DNA of 64,000 bases from Paenibacillus oceani. GTDB lineage: Bacteria; Bacillota; Bacilli; Paenibacillales; NBRC-103111. The position numbers were made by a program, and so were the translations under genes. The stretch covers positions 43,397 to 107,396 of the forward strand of contig NZ_JACXJA010000041.1 of NCBI RefSeq assembly GCF_014705615.1, in the 5' to 3' direction. This document shows positions 1 to 9,000 of the stretch, in pieces (position 1 is the stretch's first letter; each line of letters starts with the position of its first letter). Under the pieces are notes generated by a model. The model searched no databases and was not told the DNA's origin. It saw only the letters and a list, made by a program, of their open reading frames with translations.

Positions 1-1365
1 GTTGATTGGCAGGTGGCCGATACGTGGAAGGTGCTGGAGCAGCCGGCGGACGTCCACCTGCGCCTGACGATGATAGGCGAGCTGGACGATGTGGCGATTG
101 CCGACGGCATTCCTCCGAGAAACAAGCCAGGCAACCCGGAGAGCTTGTCCTACATGCTCGCGCACCGCAGCGGTACGGACCTCGATTCGCTGTTCACTTC
201 AGTGATCGAGCCTTACAAGGACGAGTGGTACATCGAATCGATCGCGCCGCTCGAAGTGAAAGCGGGGGGACAGGTCATAACCGACGGTTCCGTCCAAGCG
301 GTCCGAGTTGCGCTGACAAACGGCCGGACGGATACCGTCATCAGCGCGCTTGATCCGAACGTTGTCTATACGGTGGACGGGCGCATCCGATTTTCGGGAG
401 CGTTCGGCGTTTACTCCGAGCGGGACGGACAGCCGGTGTACGCGTTTTCGAATGAAGGCAGCGAGCTCGGTGCGACAGGGCAGCTCCTGATTACGGGAGA
501 GACGGCTCGCGTCACCGGTACCGTGGAGAGCTTCACGGAGATGTTGTCCGTCGAGAACGAGTTGACGGTGCAGATGAACTTGGGGAGCGTCGACCCGTCC
601 CGGCTGGTCGGCATGACGATCATCGTCGACAATGACGGCGAGCGCAACGCCGCTTACCTGATCCAGGGCGTCGAACCGCTTGGAACGAACCGCTACAAGC
701 TGGATATCGGCGATACGACCTTAATTCGCCGCTACGTCGACGCCAACGATTTCAGCCAAGGGTTTGTCTACGATGTGGCGCCGGGAGCGGGATTCGTGAT
801 TCCGCTCTCCTCGACCCGGGCGGACACCACCGCTCCGGTGATACAGGTGATGGTTAACGGCGCGGCGCTGACTGCCGGTCAGACGTTCGTCGACACCGAT
901 GCGCTTGTCATCAATGCGACGGCGGTGGACGATTGGTCGGCGGTGGTGGAGACGAGCATGACGGTGAACGGTGTCACCTACACGCCGGGTGCGGTGCTCG
1001 ACATGACCGGACGTCCGGGGACGCACCAGATCGTCGTCACCGCTACCGACGCCGCCGGGAACACGGCGATGACCGCCATCGAATTTATCGTCACGGTGAC
1101 CCCGCAGTCGCTCGCGCAGCTGCTGGATGGGTTCAAGGCATCGGGCGATTTGTCCCTACAGACGTTCATCCAGCTCGACGTTCATCTGAAGCTGGCCGTC
1201 CAATTCGCCGCCAACCGGGTGCTTCGCGCCCAGGCGCTCCAGCAGATGGAGCAGTTCGTCGCCCGGGTCGGCCAAGCGGCCGCCCACGGGTGGGCTTCGT
1301 CTGCTGCGGTTGACGTGCTGAAGGCGGATGCAGCGGAGTTGAGTCGGGTTTGGGCGGAAGATTAG
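1..1365 (+). CDS. Heparinase II/III-like polysaccharide lyase, C-terminal part, with FIMAH domain (5' partial)
   Basis: The reading frame is open from base 1, so the gene begins outside the window; the GTG at 13 is not taken as the start. The first ~120 residues (motif RSGTDLDSLFTSVIEPYKDE) resemble the C-terminal beta-sandwich region of heparinase II/III-family lyases. An Ig-like region follows (about residues 275-365, TDTTAPVIQVMVNG), then ~80 residues starting LAQLLDGFKASGDLS. That tail matches the FIMAH domain found at the end of Paenibacillus exported enzymes. Inferred role: extracellular degradation of an acidic polysaccharide. Catalytic residues would lie upstream and cannot be judged here. 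A hairpin terminator follows within 5 bases of the stop. Confidence 0.7.
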   Translation, partial: VDWQVADTWKVLEQPADVHLRLTMIGELDDVAIADGIPPRNKPGNPESLSYMLAHRSGTDLDSLFTSVIEPYKDEWYIESIAPLEVKAGGQVITDGSVQAVRVALTNGRTDTVISALDPNVVYTVDGRIRFSGAFGVYSERDGQPVYAFSNEGSELGATGQLLITGETARVTGTVESFTEMLSVENELTVQMNLGSVDPSRLVGMTIIVDNDGERNAAYLIQGVEPLGTNRYKLDIGDTTLIRRYVDANDFSQGFVYDVAPGAGFVIPLSSTRADTTAPVIQVMVNGAALTAGQTFVDTDALVINATAVDDWSAVVETSMTVNGVTYTPGAVLDMTGRPGTHQIVVTATDAAGNTAMTAIEFIVTVTPQSLAQLLDGFKASGDLSLQTFIQLDVHLKLAVQFAANRVLRAQALQQMEQFVARVGQAAAHGWASSAAVDVLKADAAELSRVWAED

Positions 1366-1369
1366 ATGA

Positions 1370-1402
1370 AGGCCTCTACATAATGTAGGGGCTTTTCTTT
1401 TG
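1370..1402 (+). terminator. Rho-independent terminator after the lyase gene
   Basis: A 9-bp stem (GCCTCTACA / TGTAGGGGC, one G-T pair) with a short loop is followed by TTTTCTTTT. It lies directly after the stop codon at 1363-1365. Confidence 0.8.
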
Positions 1403-1421
1403 GTTCTGTCAAATCCATGCT

Positions 1422-1756
1422 CTGAGAAACGGCTGGATAAAGACGGGGATTTTGCTGAGTGTGCCCATGTTGGCGAGTGCTTGAGGAAAAACCGCAGTGG
1501 AGACGGAAAAGACGGTGTTGCGGCAGGAGGAACGAAAACCGACCGTGATCCGCCTGCTTCAGGACGGAGCAACGATGACCGAAGAGGAAATTCAGACCTT
1601 GGTGCAGGCTCCGGTCAAAGCCAAATATCCTCATCTGACCGTGGAGTTGCAGATCAATACGAAAAGCGACGAAGGGTTATAGCAGCTCGTTACGGGAGGG
1701 GATTTCCCTGAACTGATCCTGACTTCGTTTTCCCGGATCCTTCGAATCCGTTTATG
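1422..1756 (+). pseudogene. Decayed extracellular sugar-binding lipoprotein, N-terminal part
   Basis: One frame reads a hydrophobic signal segment ending LSVPMLASA, then a TGA exactly where the lipobox cysteine codon (TGC/TGT) would be. Next come PTVIRLLQDGATMTEEEIQ, KAKYPHLTVELQ and, after an in-frame TAG at 1680-1682, QLVTGGDFPELILTSFS. This is the usual start of an ABC solute-binding protein of the YtcQ/LplA type (mature N-terminus, beta-strand 1 and the GGDFPDL segment). The frame ends in TGA at 1756 and the rest of the ~500-residue protein is missing. No ribosome binding site or in-frame ATG is visible. It is a remnant and not expected to be functional. Confidence 0.6.
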
Positions 1757-2053
1757 AGGCATGTGTATCGTTGTGGGACGGCATGAGATACCGGAGGAGC
1801 AGTGGAGCGAGCCGTTCTATTCGCATCCGGACATTGATTTGTAATGGATCGCGGATCAAAAATCGAACCGATCCCATGTGTGTTTAAAGTAGCTGCCGCA
1901 CTCCCTGTGATTCAATTCTTAAAATTTCGGTTTTTTGCAAAATTGACATTGAGAAATGACCTATAATCCAGAAGAAATATCCTGTATAATAAGGTATCCG
2001 GAAGTGAAAAAAATGTACGATCTTTTCAACAAAACATAGAAGGCGGGAGCAGG
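1757..2053. promoter_or_regulatory. Intergenic region upstream of yeeI, candidate promoter
   Basis: About 300 bases without an intact gene. A TTGACA at 1943-1948 is followed by TATAAT at 1962-1967, but the 13-base spacer is too short for a normal sigma-A promoter. A second TATAAT lies at 1985-1990 without a clear -35 box at the right distance. One of the two -10 boxes probably starts the yeeI transcript. The first part may contain further debris of the broken sugar-binding gene. Confidence 0.35.
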
Positions 2054-2773
2054 ATGGGCCGTAAGTGGAACAATATTAAAGAAAAGAAAGCTTCGAAGGA
2101 CGTGAATACAAGCCGAATTTACTCCAAGTTCGGTCTAGAAATTTATGTAGCCGCAAGGAAGGGCGAGCCTGATCCGGAATCGAACCGGGATTTGAAAGTC
2201 GTTCTGGAACGCGCCAAAACGTACAATGTGCCGAGAGCAATCATCGACCGCGCCATCGAAAAGGCGAAGGGCGGCTCGGACGAAAATTACGAGGTGCTGC
2301 GGTATGAAGGGTTCGGCCCAAGCGGTTCGATGATTATCGTAGATGCTTTGACCAACAACGTGAACCGGACGGCTTCGACGGTACGTTCCGCCTTCAACAA
2401 AAACGGCGGGAGTATGGGTGTGAGCGGCTCGGTCGCTTATATGTTCGATGCGACGGCGGTTTTCGGCTTAACAAGCAAAACGCTTGATGAAGTTTTTGAG
2501 ATCATGCTGGAAGCGGACGTAAACGTGCGGGACATTTTTGACGAAGACGAAGGCGTAATCGTCTATGCAGAGCCCGACCAATACCACGCCGTTCAAGAGG
2601 CGTTGAAAAATGCGGGCGTTACGGAATTTAGCGTCGCGGAGCTGATCATGCTTCCACAGAGCTACGTCACGATTCCGGAAGACGTCCAAGCTCAATTTGA
2701 AAAGCTGATCGATGCGCTGGAGGATCTGGAAGACGTCCAGCAAGTGTACCACAACGTAGATTTCGGAGAATAA
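2054..2773 (+). CDS. yeeI: YebC/PmpR family protein, YeeI type
   Basis: A 239-residue protein of the usual full length for the YebC/TACO1 family. These proteins act in the cytoplasm; members are reported as DNA-binding regulators and, more recently, as helpers of ribosomes stalled on proline stretches. The N-terminus [16 protein letters not shown], the segment [24 protein letters not shown] and the motif YEGFGPSG are family signatures and match the B. subtilis YeeI branch more than YrbC. The ribosome binding site GGCGGGAGCAGG directly precedes the ATG. The gene stands alone between a decayed gene and its own terminator. Confidence 0.93.
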   Translation: MGRKWNNIKEKKASKDVNTSRIYSKFGLEIYVAARKGEPDPESNRDLKVVLERAKTYNVPRAIIDRAIEKAKGGSDENYEVLRYEGFGPSGSMIIVDALTNNVNRTASTVRSAFNKNGGSMGVSGSVAYMFDATAVFGLTSKTLDEVFEIMLEADVNVRDIFDEDEGVIVYAEPDQYHAVQEALKNAGVTEFSVAELIMLPQSYVTIPEDVQAQFEKLIDALEDLEDVQQVYHNVDFGE

Positions 2774-2790
2774 ATGTATGCTTTTATTGC

Positions 2791-2817
2791 AGGCTGCCGG
2801 TTACGGCGGCCTTTTTT
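2791..2817 (+). terminator. Rho-independent terminator after yeeI
   Basis: The stem AGGCTGCCG / CGGCGGCCT (one G-T pair) with a 4-base loop is followed by TTTTTT, 18 bases past the yeeI stop. Confidence 0.88.
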
Positions 2818-3032
2818 GAGTATGAGATGATCCTGAAGCAGGAGCTTCTCGAGCAATTCGGCGGGGTCTTTCGTTACTCATCATAAGGTCCAAAGACCTT
2901 GGCTTGTACGCAAAATCTAGCAGAATTTGTAGGTCTAACGTCACTATGGGCAGCATTGGTGTCTTCGTTATACTGATACAGTATGTATCTGTTGAATACA
3001 TGATGTATCTGGTGATGAGGAGCTGCGAGTCG

Positions 3033-6000
3033 ATGAATCGAATCGGAAGACGTTTTTGGAGAAAGATGACCGTATTATTGCTGGCCGTTGCGTTAATGGT
3101 GCCGGAGCTAGGTGTTGTATCGGCGGCAGCGGTGCCGGCGGACCGAGATCCGCTCGGTAAACTGGTCGCCAATGCGGTGATGAATGCGGTTTACGGCATT
3201 CAACCGGTTAAGCCAAAAGCGGCGGCAGTCCCAGCACCGCCGCTCACATGGAACGTGCTGACTAAGCTGAACCGGGGGATGATTCCCTTGATTTATCAGC
3301 CTGACTTTCAGCAGTTCAAACTAAGCAGCAAAGGACAGTTTATCGGTTTCAAACGAATGCTGCTGCTAAATAATCCGGTGTCGGTCAAACCGGTTATTAC
3401 CGTCTACGATCGGGTAACGGGCATCATGGACGATATCCAAGTTCCAGCCGCTTCCCTAGGCGATGAAATGCTTTATTTTGACATGAGCGCAGATGCCCGT
3501 TACGTGGCTTTTACGTATGCTGCCGAACGTTACTCCATGAATCCAAAGATGCATGTTTATGTATTCGATCGGGAAGAACGAAGGCTGATCCCGATAACGG
3601 TACCATTTGAAACTTCGGATTTCTCTGGAGAAAACAACCGGGTCAGCATCAGCGATAACGGCAATTATGTCGTCTTCGATTCCGATGCCAAAGGATTAGT
3701 GCCGGAGGATAACGACGAGTATCGCGACGTGTTCCTCTATAACCGAGCAGTCAATTCGCTTACAAGAATAAGCTCGCGTGCCGGCATGCAGGATTTCGAT
3801 AACGGCAACAGCGAAGCGCCGTCAATTAGCGGTGATGGGCGTTATATCGCATTTCATTCGGAGGCCAACCTGACGGGACAAAGTCCGCATATCGGCCAGA
3901 GCGACATTTATGTATTTGATCGTCTGGGAGGAGGCGGTTCTCCTTTTGAACGGATCAGTGTCGGCACAAACGGCGAAGAGGCTGACGGTCCGAGCACGCA
4001 GCCTTCGATCAGCGCGGACGGTTCATCGATTGCGTTCGAATCCTATGCGACGAATTTGGTGGACGGCACTACGAGTGGGGAAGATACGAAACATATTTTC
4101 GTCTACAATCGGCCGGCCGGCTCCATCGTTCGCGTCTCGCTTGGTTCAGGCGGCGTACCTTTTACCCGCGACAGCTTACAACCGTCGATCAGCGATGATG
4201 GGCGTTATGTCGGTTTTCATCTGGACTCTGTATACATAGATGGAGACAATGATATTCCATACGAGGCTTATGCCGCCGACGTTGCGGCTCAGGTTGCATA
4301 TAAGATCACGGTGCAAAACGCGCCTTACCGTCTGGTTGGTCCGAGCATGTCTCCGGTGATTGGCAGTGGTGGAAAGCTCATTGTATACAGCTCGGATTAT
4401 TTAGAATCGTTTGGCGGTTCGACGGAAGAAGACCCGCTTCCCGGCATCTTCATCGCCTCGCTCGGGTCAGCCCCGTCATGGCCGGCCGGCAGCAAGCTGG
4501 AAGCGACGATCCGGACGGACACGACGGTCACGCTGAGCTGGCAAAACGCATCGGATGCGGCAGGCATCCTAGGCTACCACGTCTATAAAGACGGCGAAAA
4601 TATAGGTTATGTTCCGTTTGCGGGCGGCGGCTACGCGTTCACGGCAACGGGCCTAATGCCCATGACAGAGCATGTTTTTCAAGTCGAGGCCGTAAATGCG
4701 GAGTACATCGAAAGTTTCGGCGGTCCGACTTACAAGCTTGGCCAGGGCGGAGAAAATCCGGGCAGCGTCTTGCGCGTTTCGTGGGATGTCGATAACATGC
4801 GCTTCGGATTGGTTATGCCGGACGGCAAGCTGAACATTACAGCAAACGACGAGCCAGGGAAGCAGGCTGCAGCAGAGCTGGTGTATACAGTATGGAAGGA
4901 TGAGACCTCCCAGGAGACGCGAAAAGCGGAGCTGACACTTGACGAACGAGTTGCTTCACCCGGCACTTACGGGGCGGACTGGGCGCTCCCGGACGGAGTC
5001 AGCCAGCTTACTTCCTTAACCGTGAAGCTGACCGACCCGGCTAGGCCGGCTGAGGCGAAGGAGAAGCAAGCCGACGGACTGCCGATTCAAGTTGCGGGGA
5101 CGATCGAGCTTCAGTTTGCTAACCGGGGAGACTCCAGTCTCGCAGGCAGTGTGCTGTCTGTCATGAACGGACAATTTGGGGAGCAGGTTTATCAACTGAC
5201 CAAATCGGATCCTTTTGCCATAAACGGGTTGTATCCGGGCAGAGACTATTCGTTCATTCTTCGTTCGCCGGATTACCGCCACATATGGGGAAAGCTGGAG
5301 CAGGTACGGACAGAGGCGGGAAAACGCAAGAAGGTTGACATGTTCATCGAGCAGCCGGCTAAGATCCGGTTCCAGGTCGTCGATCCGAAGGGAATGCCTG
5401 TATCCGGCGTCCGTCTGGAGTTATCCGGCCCGCAACAGCAATATCCCTTTTCCGACAACAGCGGCAGCGATGGCTGGAGCGGATGGATGGAAAACTTGAA
5501 AGCCGGAGACAAGGTTGTCGCCAAGTTCGATATCGGGGAAATGCTGATGGAGCCGGTGCCGAATCAAGAAGTCGTGCTAAAGCCGGGAGCGAATGAGCAA
5601 ACGATACGGTTAAAGGCGCCGGACGAAGGGATCGTGCGCGGCCACGTCAAATCGCCGAACGGGAAGGGGGTTAGCAACGCGCTTGTTACGTCGACCCAGA
5701 CATACCGGGGGCAGCAAATCGTACGCAAGGCGAGAACGAATCTGGACGGCGAGTATGTGCTATCTTTGCTGAAAGGCGAGACTAGGCTCGAAGCATACGA
5801 ATCGTCCTATGAGTACAGCACGGACCGTTCAATTACCGCGCAGGTGACGGAAGGCCAGACGACAGTGGTGGATATTCCCGTTTTTCAGCCAAGCCGGGGC
5901 GTCATCAATCTGGAGGTACGGCTGAAATATCTCGAGGATACCGATTACGGCGAACCCGTCAACATGGAACAGATGGGGATGTTGACCAAGCTGGAAACGA

Positions 6001-9000
6001 AGTCCGGGTGGATGACGGGATATTTTCATAATGCCTATCATTTCCAAGGGTCGCCCGGCGATCAAGTTTCCGTCTGCGTGACCGGAACCGTGCCGGCGCA
6101 CATGACCACCTGCACGCAAGTGACGCTCGATTCGAACGCTAACGCAACGGCTAAATTGTACTTGGAGGAAAAAGGCGCGCGCGTTCAAGGGCAGCTCGCT
6201 TCGGCCGGACTAGGCTTCGTATCCGGGTGGCTGTACAAAATGGAAAACGGGAGACGCATATCGCAATCGACGTACTTTGGAGAAGACAACGTTCATTCGG
6301 ATGGGAAATTTAACATCAACGTGCCCGAAGCCGGCACCTACGTTATGGAGCTGTCTAGACGTACGGAGGAGCGCCCGATCCAATACCACTATGCGAATGT
6401 TCAGTTTACGGTGGCGGACAAACAAATATTATCGATCGGGACGGTCAACTTTAGCGAAAGGAACGTTTTTGCAAACTACAGCGGCAATACGTACGACGTA
6501 TTGAATAGCCGGATTGCAGCGGGAGAAACGGTGACGTTTAAAGCCGGATATAAGAACAGTGACGCTTCCGAAGTGGAGAACGTGACGCTGCTTTTCGATA
6601 TACCGGAAGGTACGGCAGTAGTTAAAGACGGAACTGGCCGCCTGGTCGTGAACGGACTTCCGCAGGACGGAGAGGCGGTACTCGACGGCCAGACGCTTTC
6701 GGTCAAGATCGGTTCGCTGGCAAAGAAACAGTCCGGAACGGTTGGCTTCCAAATCAAAGCCAATCCGACGTTTAACCAAAGCTCGGCGAAATCTTCCGCC
6801 CGCATTCGGGCTACAATCGGCGGGAAGCAGGTGGAGGAGACAATCGGTACCGTCTTGCTGGATGCCCCGTTGGTAACGCTCGAGGCGCCCGAACGCGTAT
6901 ATCAGCCGAAGTTCGCGGTCAGCGGAGTGGCGCCGAAGCAAAGCGTAGTGAAGGTATATGACGGCGGGCAGCTGCTGGGCAGTACGACGGCGGCGAACAA
7001 CGGATATTGGATACTCCAGGTGGAGCTGCCGGATTTAGGTGATCCCGGCATGCACGCCCTGCGCGCCGAAGTGGAAGCAAACGGCCTCAAGCTGCAGTCT
7101 TTGGTTTCCTATGTCAATTATGATACGAAGAAGCCGAGGCTGCTGGAGATGGCTATGGCGCAGGCCCCGGATGGCAAATGGATCACGATAGATACCAAGG
7201 ACGGCATATCGAATCCTTTTTACACCGTCGTGCCGGGAAATCCGTTCCAGTTCGAGTTGAAGTTCGATGATCCGGACAAAGTCGAGAACGCATACGTCTA
7301 TATGGACGGTCAGGCAGGCGAACCGGTCAAGGCCGTTCGGGACGGAGGAGTGTTTCGGGCGTTTGCACCTACGAATAAGGGAGCGCTTGGCAACATTTAC
7401 GTCGATTTCGAGTCGAAGCCGGAGCCGCTCCAATTGGACGGCAAATCTCCAACGATGGATGAAGTGCGGGCGTCGCTGCCGCTCACGATGCGCGATTTTA
7501 CGGCAGAAGTAACGTCTCCCTTCGAGCTGAAGGACGGCAAATATTCAGGTACGGTGAAGCTGACCTTCCCGCAGCTCGACAACATGACGATGACCGTAAC
7601 CCTTCGCTTGGAGCCGAATGCGAACTATTCGGCGACGAGCGAGGAGATTGCATTAGCGGAACGTTCCGGGGTACCCATGTATAACAGCTCCTTCACGCTT
7701 ACGGAAACGGAGGACGGGTTCAAAACCGTCTCGAAAGGTTACATGCCCATGAACGTGTTGTTTCAGCAAGGTTTGCCTGCGGAAATGAAAGCTTCGCTTG
7801 GTGGCGTAAAGGTGCTTGACGCGGATCCCGTTTTTGCCGCCGTAGTAACGGAGAACTATGTGCAGTTTGGGCCGGATGGCGATAAGTTCGGCACATTCAA
7901 TTCGGTCAAAAGCCAGTACGACGGCATGAAGGGATTCGCCGAAAAAGTCAATAAAATTACTTACAAAGTTCAAGCGAGCGGTCTCGATTGCCTCGCCGAG
8001 CTGCCGCGCACGGCCAAGCAGGCAGGCAAAGCGTTAGTTTCGCTTGTCGGCGGGGAGGTAGCCAAGTTCGGACTCGGCGCATGGACCGCGGCAATGGGAC
8101 TTTCAGGTCCGGGAGCGATAGCCGCGGCTGGCACCTCGGCTGCAATCGGAGCGAAAATCGACGGTTACGTCGACAAGCAGATCGACGCGATCGGAACCGG
8201 CTATAACCAATGTCTTAAAGAAGATGTCGACCCCAGCAAGCGGAAACGGTATAAAATCGCGCGTCCGCGCTGGATTTACGACCCGAGTGGATATATTTAT
8301 GAAGCTGTGCCGGAAAACCGTCTGAGCGGCGTAAAAGCGACCGTTCTCTACCAAGATCCGGACAGTAAACAATGGACCGTATGGGATGCGAGACCGTACG
8401 AGCAAGTGAATCCGCATCAAACGGATGACCACGGCAAGTACGGCTGGGATGTGCCGCAAGGCAAATGGAAGGTCGTTTGGGAGAAGGACGGGTACGTGAC
8501 GCAAACGAGCGCGGAACTGGACGTTCCACCGCCTCATACCGAGGTGAACGCCGGACTTGTATCGTGGGAGGCACCCAAGGTGCTGACGGTTACCGGTGTG
8601 ACCTATGCCGGAGGCAGCAATGTGGATATCGAGTTTTCGAAATATGTAAAGGTGCATGAATCGGCTATCCCTTCGCAAGCAGTAACCGTAACGGGAACGG
8701 ATGGCAGGGCGATAGAAGGCACTGTTGCCTTTGTTAGTCCGGTCAACAATCCAGCCGATCCTGACGGAGCCGATTTGTCGCGAGTCGCAAGATTTACGCC
8801 GAAGGCGGCGGTTTTCGTCGGTGATGGGTATACAGTGAAAGTGAATCCGAACTATTTCCAAAGCTACTCGGGCGTTTGGATGAATGGAGGGTTTACCGGC
8901 GCGTTTGCGGTCCAGTTGCGCGACGAACGCGGACCGGAGGCCATAAGCGCAAGCGTCGAGGCGGAAGGCCGGATCGTTCGTCTTACGTTCGATGAGAACT

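Noticed and set aside
2904..3032. N-terminal extension of the SLH protein from a TTG codon
   Set aside because: No ribosome binding site, and it would bury the signal peptide that begins at 3033.
8103..8861. A 252-codon minus-strand frame
   Set aside because: It is the complement of the SLH protein gene and has low-complexity composition.
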